From the NCBI GenBank assembly GCA_016858145.1, contig JAEHOE010000005.1, forward strand, positions 372,001 through 436,000: a stretch of DNA of 64,000 nt, given 5' to 3'. The stretch is from Edaphochlamys debaryana (taxonomy: Eukaryota; Chlorophyta; Chlorophyceae; Chlamydomonadales). The translations under genes were made by a program, and so were the position numbers. The notes below the pieces were generated by a model that worked only from the letters and a program-made list of their open reading frames with translations, was not told where the DNA came from and did no database searches. Positions 11,701 through 22,675 of the stretch are shown here, one piece after another (the first letter of the stretch is position 1; each line of letters begins with the position of its first letter).

Positions 11701-14700
11701 CGCCCCCTCCTCGAAGTACCGCGCCGCCAGCTCCACGGGCTTGCCAAGGTTGCGCACCTCGCGGCTGTCCGACTTCTCGCGCACGTCGTACTGGTCGCCC
11801 TGGGAGACGAAGGGGCATGTGCGGGGGAAACGATTGAGTCAGGCCGACGGGGGTGACGAGCCTTTGGGTAGTGAGTAATTACCCAGAAGATAAGCACACC
11901 GCCCCAAACCGCTCCTTCCACCGTCAACCCAATCCCAACCGCCTCACAACCGTAACGGTAACCATTACCGTTGCCGTTGCCAACCGACCTTGGTGACGAC
12001 CAGGTCGCCCTGGTCGTTCGAGCGCACGTCCAGGCAGGCGATGACGCGCTTGGCCAGGCCCTTGGGGCCCGAGGGGGCGGCGGCGGCGTGGGCGGCGGCG
12101 GCGGCGCGGCGCTCCTCCACCGCCTGGGCGGGGTGCAGGAAGCCTGGGGGTGGTGGCGGGGGGATTCGGAGGGATGAATCGGGGTTAAAAGGGGTGGGTG
12201 GGATGTGGACTCCGGAACGGAAGGGGTCCATCGGGGCCACCCAGAGGCCTGATGAGTCCACGCCACAGCCCCAGGTCACGTGGTCTCCGCTCGTCGCCGT
12301 AGTCCTGCCCAACCTCGTTCCTTTCCCCCCCTCCCTCCCCCTTCCCCCCCACCCGCCAGGATGTCCAGCCCCCTGGCGCCACTGGCCCCCCCTCCTTCCC
12401 ACCCCTTGACGCCCCTCCCCCCCCCTTTACCCCCTTTACCCTACCCCTTACCCCCCCAACCCACCCGCCAGGATGTCCAGCCCCGTGGCGCCGCTCTTCT
12501 CGGGGTGGAACTGTACGGCAGACACCGACCCGCGGTTCACGGCCGCCACGAACTCGCCGCCGTACTGCGTGGTGGCCAGCACCCAGTCCTTGTTGGCGGG
12601 GGAGGGCGTGGCCCTGGGGGGTGGAAAGAGGGCAGTTGGCCGTTAGCGGTTGGCGGTTGGTGGTTGGGGGATGGCGCGGCTGGGGCTGGGCGCGCCGTGA
12701 GCCCCCTATGCAAGCGCCCCGGCGGAACCGATTGCTGCCGCCTGCAGCCCTGAACGGCATCCCATGCCATGCCGTACACTCGCCGTACACCGTACCTGTA
12801 CGAGTGCACGTAGTACACGCGGCGGTCGCCCACGCCGTCGAGCAGGTCCGAGGGGCGCGTGGGCGCGATGTTGTTCCAACCGATGTGGGGCACGGGCAGG
12901 CCCAGCTTGGTGTCGAACTGTGGGGGGGGATGCGTCGTGGTGGGTCGGCCAGGGCGGGGTCGGGGTGAGAATGGGGTAACGAGCCGTGCGATTGGCTGTC
13001 GGTCCACTACGCCCCTGGCCGGTCCGTCCCCTTCTCCCGGCTGCCATGACCCCACTCGCACCACGCTGCGCCCCCGGCCCCGCCCCCGCCGCGCCTGGCA
13101 ACACACCAGCTGCCCGCAGCCCCTGCCATGCCCCCAGCCCCCAGCCCAAGGCCACCAGTCAGCGCCCGCATGCAGCCCCGCGCAACCATCCTTCGATGGG
13201 CTCCCACCCCCGGTTGCCTCTCCCCGCCCCCACCCCCACCCTGTATGACTGCCCCCGGCGATGACCGCCAGCCCTTCCCCTCCCGAACCATCCCGCCCCA
13301 CTCCACCCCACCCCGCCCCACTCACTTAAGCCCTTCCTGGTGGGGTTTGCTGGGCGGTTTCGAGCGGGCCTACGGCCCTGACCGCCTGTAAGCTTTCAGT
13401 ACCCCACTCCCCCCCATCCCGCCCCATCCGGGCCCCGTGCTCAAGCCCCCACCTGCGTGACCGCCCCCGGGATGACCGCCAGCCCCTCGCAGCCGCCGCT
13501 CTCCTCGCTGCCCTCAAACAGCAGCTGCAGGCCCAGGCAGATGCCCAGGAAGGGGCGCCCGGACTGGGGGGAGGGGAGGTAGGCAAAGGGAAGAGGGAAG
13601 GAGGGGGGGGCGTGGTGGGCTGGGGCTGGGCCTCGATGCATGGAGGCGTGGGCGTGGCGCGGCCCAGTACAGCAGTACAGCGTGTGCGCGCCGTATGTAC
13701 GGAACCCCCGTGCGGTGCCGTACCGCGATGTAGTCCTTGAGCGGCTGCGTGAGGCCCTTCTGGTTCAGGATACGCATGGCCTGGAGGGGGGGGGAGGAGG
13801 GGAGTCCCGAGAGGCGAGTAGGAGAGAGGGGGCCGCAGGGCGAGGACGGGGAGGGGTGTCGAGGGATGACGGGCTAGGCTACAAACGGCCGGCTGCCATG
13901 CATGTGTGCCGGGTCAGCCCTGGGGTCAGAGCAGGGGGGCCTCCCCGTGGGAGCGCATGGGCTTTCGCGGTGGGCATCCTCAGGACCACCCACCACGGCT
14001 TGGCCCACGGGCCCCGGCCTGCTTTGCCGGCGCTTACCTCCCCCCACCGCACCCCTCCCACACCCTGCCTCCCCCCACTGCACCCCACCAGCACCCGGCC
14101 TTGCCCACCGCCTGGCACCCCTGCCAGCGAGCACCCGCTTGGGCCCTCCCGGGCTCCGTACCTCGCTTGCTCGTACATCTCCCCACCACTCACGCCCCCC
14201 CCCCCCGCCGCGACTACCTATCCCTAGCCTTACACCAGCAGCCCCTCACTCACGCGGACCGCCTGCCAAACAGGCAAAGACGCACACACGGACCGGAATC
14301 TATACCGGTACTCCCCAGGCTTACACGAGCAGGCCCAAAACACACTATAGCAGGCCCTGTAACACACGCACTGGCCGCCCACGCACCTGCCCGAAGCTGC
14401 CCACCCCCGGGAACACCAGCTTCTCCGCTGTGGCCAGGTCCGAGGGCTTCTCGACCTGCAGGTGCGGGCCGGTGGGGACCAGGCGCGGGGTTGGTCAGGG
14501 GGTGAGGTGGGGGTGTGGGGGCTGACCAAGGTTGGGCGGGGGTGAGGTGGAGTGGCGCAGGTCGTGTTGGAGAGGGCGGGGCTACCGCCTGGCAGAGTGG
14601 ATCCAGGGTGGGCAGCCGGGCAGGAGAGTCTCTGGGCGGTTGTCCTGGGCCTCGCCCCGTTGCCCAACCGTGCTTCTCCGGATAGCAGTGAAGGCTCGAG

Positions 14701-15328
14701 GGGCGGCTGGCCCTTGCGCCCTGACCCAAGCCGGCTGTTGTCGTCAGGGGGCATTCCGGCCCAGCCATGGGCCAAGGAGGGGCCGGGAGGCGGCCGGTAG
14801 GGACTGGGATGGGGCTGGCCGAAGTGATGGCCCGGCGGTTGTGCTGGTGGGAAACCTTGGGCCCTGCTGCGCTAGACCCAGGGCCCACGTCTTCCCCTCT
14901 CCCCATCCCCCACCCCAGGCCCCCACACCCCAGCCGAGTCGCTGCCACCTCCCGTCTCGCAGGCTTGTTGCCGCCCTCTGGGAGAAGGGCCCAGGGGCTG
15001 GGGCGCCCTACCCCAGAGGCACGGCTGGCGATACCTCAGCGCACCGGTTCGAAACCACCCCGGAAACCCTTTTTTCCAGTCCCTAGCATGCTGTTGCTAC
15101 TGTGCTCACGTCGCGAATCGTGTAGCCGAGCTTCTTGATGGCATTCCGCACGCTGCGGACATTTCCAGCGCCGTAGTCGAGCAGGGTCACCTCGCGGTTG
15201 CCCGAAGCCGCCGAGCAAGCAACAGAGGCGCGGCGGGCAGCGGGCTGCACTGCACGTGGCGCGATGCCGCGCGACGCGGAGGTCGAGGCCTCCGTCGCAG
15301 CCGCCTGGCGGCTAGAGAGCACTTGCAT
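8798..15328 (-). CDS. HISN4: Imidazole glycerol phosphate synthase HisHF, plastid form
   Basis: Seventeen in-phase exons run from 15328-15110 down to 8857-8798 and give 585 residues, the usual size of plant HisHF. The enzyme makes imidazole glycerol phosphate and AICAR from PRFAR using glutamine ammonia, the fifth step of histidine synthesis. Residues 1-45 look like a chloroplast transit peptide (Ser/Ala/Arg-rich, possible cleavage near VACSAA). The N-terminal half is the class I glutamine amidotransferase: [25 protein letters not shown], the nucleophile Cys in [17 protein letters not shown], and the His-Glu pair in VQFHPEKSG. The C-terminal half is the HisF barrel: [12 protein letters not shown] (catalytic Asp), [41 protein letters not shown] and [13 protein letters not shown]. 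Exons: 15328-15110, 14455-14387, 13780-13724, 13563-13453, 12917-12796, 12613-12465, 12143-11989, 11799-11666, 11378-11303, 10993-10914, 10536-10485, 10250-10176, 10003-9872, 9743-9633, 9431-9336, 9145-9086, 8857-8798. Three introns carry copies of the adjoining exon edge. Confidence 0.96.
11602..11687 (-). repeat. Exon-edge copy in HisHF intron 8
   Basis: The 30 bp at 11658-11687, which span the 3' end of exon 8 and its GT donor, occur identically at 11602-11631, 56 bp further into the intron. The intronic copy therefore has a complete second donor site. Confidence 0.9.
12350..12495 (-). repeat. Exon-edge copy in HisHF intron 6
   Basis: About 34 bp covering the end of exon 6 and its donor (12462-12495) recur at 12350-12383 with two mismatches. 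The copy is downstream in the transcript, within the intron, and keeps a GT donor. Confidence 0.88.
13241..13486 (-). repeat. Exon-edge copy in HisHF intron 4
   Basis: About 35 bp at the end of exon 4 (from 13451) recur at 13241-13274 with a few substitutions and one single-base indel. The dispersed 45-bp repeat at 13355-13401 lies between the two copies. Confidence 0.75.
13355..13401 (+). repeat. Dispersed 45-bp intronic repeat, copy 1
   Basis: A block containing GAGCGGGCCTACGGCCCTGA and then CGCCTGTAAGCTT lies in HisHF intron 4. It matches, inverted, a block at 19782-19828 in a TFIIE alpha intron with about three differences over 45 bp. Its core GGGCC-TAC-GGCCC is a short perfect hairpin. 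No terminal repeats or coding capacity were seen. Confidence 0.8.
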
Positions 15329-15901
15329 TTTTGATCGCAGAAGCAGGGCAATTGGGCACGTCGGCCGGCCTGAAAGTCACGCGCACGGAGCCCTCGTTGC
15401 TTGCGGGCCGCAAAGTCGTGACGGCTACCTGGCAAAAGCGACCTAGACAAGCCTAGTTGAGCTACCAATTTATCCAAGTCCACACAGCAGTAAGGCTCAA
15501 GTTGGTGAGCAAACCTTCATCCGGCGAGGGCCTTTCCAATCCCAATCCAGGCTGCTCTTTGCGCCGCTTGAAAGCATTTAGTTCTTAACTGCAATCAACG
15601 ACGCATACTTAGCAGATAGAGAGGCCAAGCCCTCACCCACTGGTCGATCGCGCCTGAAACACAGACCTTCTGCACCCCCAGCAAAGCCGCGCAATCACTC
15701 AAAACTCCTAGCCGTAGTTAAGAACTATATCAGCTCGTTAGCAGCTGCCAGGGGGCCCCAAGGTCCAGGCATGCCGACGTGCGCGGAGACGTCTAAGCGA
15801 TGAGCCGGTTATGCTGAGGGGACCGGGAGGCGCCTGATCGCGGTTTGGAACAGCTTGGAGCGTGGTGACCTAGCTGACGGCGGCAGGCCGCACCGGCAGA
15901 C
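15329..15901. promoter_or_regulatory. Divergent promoter region, HisHF / TFIIE alpha
   Basis: These 573 bp separate two divergently transcribed starts: HisHF ATG at 15328 on minus and TFIIE alpha ATG at 15902 on plus. Both promoters and 5' UTRs must fall here unless there are untranslated upstream exons. The centre (about 15530-15750) is noticeably less GC-rich than its flanks. No clear TATA box was identified. Confidence 0.6.
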
Positions 15902-18900
15902 ATGAACACAGGGGGGGCCGGCTATGCGCCGGTCACGTACCAGGTGAGCTGGGCCGAGGATCAGCTGCAAACGAGCTCCGTGGAAGCGGGTTGGGTGGAC
16001 AGAAGCTGCTGTGGGGCCAGGCTGGAGGGCTTGGGGGCGGGGCCAAAGGGGTAGGCCCGGCGAGGCCCCGCCCGGGGGCCCCGTGTGGGTGGGGACCGGA
16101 GCGTTACGCTCTGTCGGTATACACACGCACGTCCGTGTCGTCGCAGTCGCTCAAGCACCCGATCTAAGGGTTGCAGCGGGAGACCTGTGTACCTTGTGTC
16201 GTCCTGGGGGGCGCATGTCATACGCGGGGAGGGGTTGTCGTGGCTGCTGTGCCTGGCACGAACCTGTGAACATTCACGCCCATACTGTCACGGTCGCCAA
16301 ATGAAATGATCCGAGGGTTACAGCTAGACTACCGGTAATATATCTTTCAGGGGGAGGGCGTGCCAAGGCTGCTGTGGCGTGCTCCAAGAGTGAGGGGCAG
16401 CCAAGACGATGACCAAGGGGGTCCGGGGATGAAGGGGCTGGAGCCCCCGTTCTCCCCCCTTTTCGCTACTGCAAACCTACCCCCACGCCCCAACCACCAA
16501 CCGCCACCCCCCAACCTCCCACCCCCAACCGCCAACTCCCAGCGCCTCATGCGCCTCGCGGCTCGCGCCTTCTACGGCGGGCCCTGCCCGCCCCCCGGCC
16601 GGGACCCCGACTTCGCCAACTCCCGGTCCAAGATCGCCAAGGCAGGGGGGGGAGGAGGGAGGGGGGGAGGGGAGGGAGGGGGAAGGTGGGGAGGGGAGGA
16701 GGGGGAAGGGGGAGGGGGGAGGAGGGGAGAGGGAGAGGGGGAAGGGGAAGGGGGGAAACGAGGGAGAGGGGGAGGAGTAAGGGGGAAGAGAGGGAGAGGA
16801 GGAAGGGGAGAGGGAGGGGAGGGGAGGGGAGGGGAGGAGGGAAAGCCCAGGGCGTAGAAGCAGCATGAGGTTGAAGGGGGAAAGGGGGGAGGGGGAAGGC
16901 GGCGGACCGCGGACAGAGCCAGAGGCAGTCCCGAGGCCGTTTGGGCACTCTCGCCCGCGTGAGCCGTCACCCACTCCCACCAGCCGCCCCACACTTCTAC
17001 CCGCCCAACCAACTCTCCCAACCACCAACCGCTACAGATGGACACCCGTGGCCTGGGCGTGGTGATCGTCGACTACCTGACAACGGTCGAGTGGACGAGC
17101 TCCGAGCTGCTGAGCGAGGCCCTCAAGCTGCACCCCGTCATCCTGTCGCGAGCATTACGCTTCCTGGAGGCGGTGGGGCGGGGCCCGAGCGGGGCCTGGG
17201 TTGAGCCCAGGGCGGGCCCGGGTGGGGCCTGGGTTGGGCCCGGCGTGGGGACTGGGCGTGGGCGGTCTGGGCATGGGCGCCCCAAGCCGCCGGAGCGCCG
17301 AGCCTGTGCGTGGGGGACTGGGTGCGGGCGAGTGGACACGTGTCAAGGACGCCTTCCGCGCCCCGCCCCGTCCCCCCCCCCAGGGCCACATGCTGCGGCG
17401 CTACGAGCGGCGGGAGAGCCGGCGGAAGAAGCGGACCATCGTGGGCGACGCCCTGGAGGCAAGCGGGGGGGCGAGGGAGGGAGGGGCGGGACAGGGGGGA
17501 AAGGCAGGAGGGGGAGGGAGGGAGGGGCGGGACAGGGGGAAAGGCAGGTGGCGGACGAATGGGAGTGCGGAGGGGCGGGAGTACGTCACTGGCGAGCCAG
17601 GCAGGCGGGGGACGGAGCGCCGTGTGCAACCGAGGGAGGGGAGCGGGCGGCCGGCTGCCCTCGGCAGGGGCCTCCTCGCCGGTCGGGCAGCCGACGCCGC
17701 CCTCCTCCCCCTCTCCCCGCTCCCTTCACAACACCTTCCCCTCTCCCCCTCTTTAGGCCGAGGTGGCCCAGCCCGACTCGGATGACGACGACGAGGACGA
17801 GGCCAAGAAGAAGTGGGGGGGGGCGAGGGATAGGGGGGGGAGGCACAGAGGATTAAAAAACGATCGATAGTAAGCAGTCTTTTTGGGGGGTGAAAGGGAG
17901 GAAGGTGGACCCTGTGAGGGGCGGAAAGGACGGTGGGAAGCGGGGGAAGGGCACCTTGCCAACAGGCCGACGGCTGGTGAAGCCGAGTCGGGACATGGGA
18001 GGAAGGGATGCTTCAGGCCAGGGCCTTCTTGGCGCACCACCCCGAGAGGTCGGGTGCGGTCCAAAGGAAGGGGCGTAGGAAGCGCTTCTCACGCCGCTTC
18101 CTTTGCGCCGCCTCCAGGTTTGCGAGGCGAGGCGCCATGAACGCCTTGGCCCCACGCACCCTCCCACCTCTGCCGGAAGTGGAAGTGGTGGTGGAAGGGC
18201 ATCGCACGGTGCCCTTCTGACTTCTGACTTAGTCATCGCCTGCCGTCTTGTGTCTTGGAGCGCCCTGGGCATACTGGCGTTGACATCAGGTCATCCCCCC
18301 CCTGACACCCCCACCCCCTTATCGTTTCCCGCTCAAAAAAATACCCCCTGACACCCCCGCCGCGGCCTCCCCGCACCCCAGGGGCCTCCTCACGGAGTCC
18401 TTCACCACTGACTGCCCTTGGCCATCCTCGGCCCTTTCCTTTGGCCCTCCCCCCGATTAAATTATTCTAGCTCCCGATGCTTCCTCAGATAGCTCCTGTC
18501 TCCCCGCACCCCCCGCCCCGCACCCCAGGGGCCTCCTCACGGAGTACTTTACAATTGACTACGCCCGCGCATTCGACGCAATCCAGGTGGGGTAAAGCAA
18601 TCCAGGTGGGGTCGAGGAAGAGGTGGAGGTAGGGGCACGGAATGCCCAACGTTTGCCCCCTCCTCCCTGCGCTTGCGTTCTCGCTTGCTCATGGAGCACA
18701 TGCCCCGACTGCATCCGAACTCCTGGCAACCCACATCCGCTTTGTCCACCCCGCTTAGGTCCGCATCAAGGCCCTGCTTGAAGAACGGTCCACGCCCCCT
18801 CACCTCACCTCCCGCCTGCCCTCTACCCTGAGCCCTGACCCTTCTCTCCTCCCCCCCCTCCTCCCCCTCTCCTCCCCCCTCCTCCCCCTCCCCTCCCCAG

Positions 18901-21900
18901 GTCCGCATCAACACCATGCGCAAGGCGCTCAAGGACCAGCTGGAGAGCACCAACGCAGTCCAGGTGCGCAGGGGGGGGGGGTGCGCACAGGGTTTGACGT
19001 GGGGGGGAGCGGGGTGGGGTTTCGCCGGGGGGATGGGGGGTCAGACGCGGCCGCGGGGCGTCAGGCGGAGGCTGCCCCCAGCGCTGCCAGCCCCCAACCC
19101 CCCCTCCACCCTCCTCCCCGACTCTACCTCCCACTCCTCCCATGCAACCTCCCCCCTCTAAACGCGCATACTGCCCTCACCTCCATACACATGCTAAACA
19201 CACACTCTTACCCCGCCTACCCGCCGCGCGTACGCTTCCCCGGTTAACACGAGCAGCCGTTCACACTCTTCCCCCCTCCCCCCCCCCCAGGGCTACTACT
19301 GCCCCGGCAGCCACTGCGGCAAGACCTACACCTCCCTGGACGCAGCCAACCTGGTGGACCCGGACACACTGGAGTTCAAGTGAGTGCTGGGGCCGTCGTA
19401 CGGTGCCGTACAGCGTCGTACGGTTTCGTACGGCCCCTGTGCTTGCCCGCGAACCCTCTGTCCCGCGCTCCCCCGCGACGCGCTCCCGCTAAGCTTCAAA
19501 CACCCGCTGCTCTCCCACACGCAACACGAAACTCTCAGGCACTTTACCCTCTCCCTCTCAACCCCCCGGCCCCTCCCCCCTCCCCAGGTGTGAGATCTGC
19601 GGCTCCAAGCTGATGGAGAAGACCGCCACCGACGGAGCGGCGGCCGCGGGGGGGGAGGCGCAGCACGCCACAGCCAAGGAGCGGAAGGAGGTGCGGGGCC
19701 GTGCGGGGCCGTGGGGTGCGGTGGGGTGCGGTGCGGGGCCGTGCCGTGCGGGGCCGTGCCGTGCCGTGCCGTGCTGGGTACTGCAAGCTTACAGGCGATC
19801 AGGGCCGTAGGCCCGCTCGAGACCTGCTGAGTGCTTGCGCCCAACGTTGGCAGCGAGTAAGATAAACTCATGCGGAGGCTGTCGTTGGGGCCATTCGGCG
19901 GCGTGGGTGCAGAAGGCGTGGGGGCAGCAGGCGGGGAGGCAGCGGTAGTACCAATGCCGAGGGCTGAATGGCTGGACACGGACCGCGATGTGGGGCCGGG
20001 TTTCGCCTTCACGAGTACGAGGCCGGGAGCGAAAGCACCGGAACCCCTCAGCCCCACACCCTTCCCCCGTGCACATCGCCCCAACCCCCCGCCCCACCAC
20101 CCCACCCGCCGCGCCCTCAGTCCGACAAGGCATTACTAAAGGCGATCGAGTCCGAGCTGGCGCCCATCACCCGCCTCATGGCGGAGCTCCAGGTGGGCCT
20201 GGCCGGGCCCGGCTGGGCCCGGGTCTGTTGGGAATGCGGGGCCCCGAGGTTTCCTGTGGCGGCGTGGGAAGGGGTGGTGGCAGGGCAGGGAGTGGCACCG
20301 CGCATGAGGAGCGGCGGGGCGAGCAGAGGCACTGACGGAGCTCCGTAAGCACGCCATGCCGCTTGGGTGCCTACTGTGCCTACCTTCCGCGCCTGATCCC
20401 GGTTTGTCATGTTGTTTGCCGTATAGCATCGATCCGTACCACTGCCGGATCCGGGCGAGCTGTTCGAGTGGGCGCAGCGCGTACGGCAGCGGGACGCTGA
20501 GGCGGCCGCCGCGGCGGCGAAGAGCGGCGGCTCGGGGGCTGGCGGCGGCGGCGGCGGCTCCAAGCTTGGCGGCGGCGCGGGCGGCTCGTCCAATCCGGCG
20601 GCCATGCTGGCGGGTACGGGCGTTACGGTGCTGTCGGCGGCCGACAACACCAACACGTGGGAGGCCCAGGTGAGCAGTACACGTGCACAGGACCGTCCTG
20701 GCACCCGGTGCAAACCCCCTGCGACGCCCGCCAAGCACCCCTGCATTCGCATGACCTGACTTCGCCCCGATCTCACCCACATCTCGTCCCAATGTCGTCC
20801 TGCTCGTCCTGCTCGTCCTGCCAGGATTTCAAGATCAATCTGGACGGCGGCGGCGGGCTGCTGCTGGGCGGCGGGGGCGCCAGCGGCTCCCTTGCCGGAG
20901 TGCTGGGGGCCGCGGGGGGCCCGGGCGGCGGCGCGGGCGGCGGCGCGGGGGCGGCGGCGTCCAAGAAGCCCAACGCGCTGCCCTGGTTCATGAAGCCGGC
21001 AGACGCCCAGGTGCGTGGTTGGGTTGGGTTGGGTTGGGTTGGGTTGGGTTGGGTTGGGTTGGGTTGGGTTGGGTTGGGTTGGATTGGGTTGGGTTCAGTC
21101 CATTTGGAAAAGGAGGGGTGTAAAGATCTAACGAGTGACCACCTGCCGTGGTTCATGAAGCCGGCAGAGGCGCAGGGGCGTGGTTGGGTCTCGGTTTTGG
21201 TGGCGAAAGGGATGGGGACGGGGACGGGGTTCGAGGACTGCAACACGCCCCTTGTTGTGGGCGTGGAACGCAACTCACGCAGTGCTCGGGGCTGGGTTGG
21301 CTGAATGGTGACGGCGGGCGCAAGTGCAGGCTGGCGGGGGCAGCCTTGTGCAACAAGAGGCGAACACGTCAGAACGGCACTGCCGGCCGCCTGGGTTGCA
21401 GTGCGGGACGCACAGTGTGGCGAAGTGCTTGGACCCGGGCGCAAGAGGACCCTGGCAAGGCCTCCCTCCGCCCCCGCGCGCCCCCTGCCTGCCCACACCC
21501 AGCGCTGTACGGTACCGCTCGCGCGCCCACCTCGTCTCTGTCGTACCCCCACGTGCACCTGCCGTACAGGCCGGCGACGCGGTGGCCTCGCCCTCCGCCG
21601 CGGGGCCCTCGGGCGCCGCCGCCAGTGCCCCAGCGGACTCGGGAAAGCACGCGGCTTTCTTCCAGGTGGGTGGGTGGGGTCGGTCGCGGCGCGTGGGGCG
21701 GGTGTGGGGCAGGGGCGCAGGCAAGGGTCCATGCCAGCGCCCTTGATGCTCTGCCCTACAGCTTTGTTGTACATGACGCTATCAGCTGCCCGTCGGGACC
21801 GAGGTCAGCACTCTCGTCTTGAGCCTATGGGTGCCGTGCGTCGCCTCGTCAACGCTGATGCTCTTACGCCCTCTGCATCGCCCGTGCGCTGTGCTTGCCC

Positions 21901-22675
21901 TCCCCCCATCGCATTCCATACCACCCCCACCCCATCTAATCCAATCCCATCCTTTCCATTCCATTCCATTCCAATCCAATTCATCCCACCTCAGGACTTC
22001 ATGGCCTCCATGGCCAAGCTGCAGGAGGAGAAGAAGACGGTCCTGGGGCCGGGTGGGCCGCTGTCGCCCCTGGTGAAGACCGAGCCCTTCGCACACGCCG
22101 TCAAGCGAGAGCCCGGCGCAGCTACGCCGCTGGCGGCGGCGGCAGCGGCGCCGCACCCAGCAGTGAAGCCGGAGCCGGGGTTGGCGGCGCCGCCACTCGG
22201 GCCGGCGGCGCCGGCGGTCAAGCCGCCGGCGGTGGCGGAGGAGGATCTGGAGTGGGAGGAGGTGGCGGCGCCGCCACTGGCCGGGGTCAAGGTCGAGGCC
22301 GGGGTCAAGCCAGGTGCGTCCGTTTGGCTAAGCTGGCATTTTATTTCACGTCATGCCGACAATGCTATCGCCCGCAAACCCGGTATCACGTGCGCTAGCT
22401 TCCTGAAGCCTAAAGCCGCGTCTGGGTTTGTCTCCACCAGGCGAGCAAGCACCCTCTAGGCGACACGTCACACAGAAGCAATCGCATCCCACAGCAGAAG
22501 CACCTGTGTAGGGCCCCTGCCTCCGTCCGTCACCCCTCCCGCCCCTCCCGCCTCCACGCGCCCCCCGCCCCGCTCCCCTCCGCTGCGCGCAGAGCCCCAC
22601 GCCCACGCCCACCACGCCGCCGGCGCTCCCGGGGGGGTGGTCGAAGTGGACGAGGAGGACTGGGAGGACGTGTAG
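15902..22675 (+). CDS. TFIIE-alpha: Transcription initiation factor IIE alpha subunit
   Basis: Fifteen in-phase exons give 572 residues: 15902-15943, 16543-16641, 17038-17172, 17384-17458, 17757-17812, 18529-18586, 18901-18963, 19291-19379, 19588-19690, 20121-20192, 20427-20669, 20825-21010, 21570-21665, 21995-22313, 22593-22675. TFIIE alpha joins the polymerase II preinitiation complex and recruits and stimulates TFIIH. The N-terminal winged helix is seen in LMRLAARAFYGG, VVIVDYLTTVEWTSSELLSE and LHPVILSRALRFLE, followed by LRRYERRESRRKKRT. A zinc ribbon follows (YYCPGSHCGKTYTSLDAANL, then FKCEICGSKL). The middle is Gly/Ala-rich with WFMKPADAQ. The acidic tail has two Trp-acidic motifs, EEDLEWEEV and DEEDWEDV, comparable to the TFIIH p62-binding acidic tail of animal TFIIE alpha (inference). 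Introns 2 and 4 start with GC. Introns near exons 6, 7 and 12 hold exon-edge copies. Confidence 0.93.
16642..16855 (+). repeat. Purine-only (GGGGA-rich) tract in TFIIE alpha intron 2
   Basis: About 200 bp directly after the GC donor are almost only G and A on the plus strand, in irregular GGGGA and GGGGGA units. The tract could form G-quadruplex or triplex DNA, or a G-rich RNA next to the 5' splice site. It looks like an expanded simple repeat. Confidence 0.8.
18369..18560 (+). repeat. Decayed copy of TFIIE alpha exon 6 start
   Basis: Thirty bp at 18516-18545, covering the polypyrimidine end, AG acceptor and start of exon 6, occur identically at 18369-18398. Similarity continues weakly beyond (CTTCACCACTGACTGCCC against CTTTACAATTGACTACGCC), so the upstream block is a decaying duplicate exon start with an intact AG. 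Confidence 0.88.
18757..18925 (+). repeat. Possible decayed copy of TFIIE alpha exon 7 start
   Basis: The sequence after an AG at 18757-18758 repeats the first 11 bases of exon 7 (GTCCGCATCAA, exon at 18901) and then diverges, with some resemblance to GCGCTCAAG. A separate 16-bp tandem copy of the exon 6 donor lies at 18580-18612. The evidence is weaker than for exons 6 and 12. Confidence 0.5.
19691..19775 (+). repeat. GTGCGGGGCC-type minisatellite in TFIIE alpha intron 9
   Basis: Directly after the donor of exon 9 come imperfect copies of GTGCGGGGCC and GTGCGGTGGG grading into GCCGTGCCGTGCCGTGC. This is simple tandem repetition. Confidence 0.75.
19782..19828 (-). repeat. Dispersed 45-bp intronic repeat, copy 2 (inverted)
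   Basis: This is the reverse-complement partner of the block at 13355-13401, about 42 of 45 bases alike. It sits just after the GTGCGGGGCC minisatellite in intron 9 of the TFIIE alpha gene. Confidence 0.8.
20978..21189 (+). repeat. Copy of TFIIE alpha exon 12 end, with dead donor
   Basis: The 47 bp at 20978-21024 (end of exon 12, donor and first intron bases) recur at 21143-21189 with four mismatches. The copy would still encode PWFMKPAEAQ, but its GT donor has become GG, so only the first copy can splice normally. Confidence 0.92.
21011..21092 (+). repeat. (GGGTT)n tract at the start of TFIIE alpha intron 12
   Basis: Beginning a few bases after the GT donor are about 14 near-perfect TTGGG units, one interrupted as TTGGA. 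Green algal telomeres use TTTAGGG or TTTTAGGG, so this is treated as an intronic microsatellite. Confidence 0.9.

Noticed and set aside
18757..18780. Alternative exon 7 of TFIIE alpha
   Set aside because: The copy diverges after 11 bases and has no matching donor; kept only as a possible decayed duplicate.
21011..21092. (GGGTT)n as interstitial telomere
   Set aside because: Lacks the TTTAGGG/TTTTAGGG unit of green algae and lies directly after a splice donor; treated as an intronic microsatellite.
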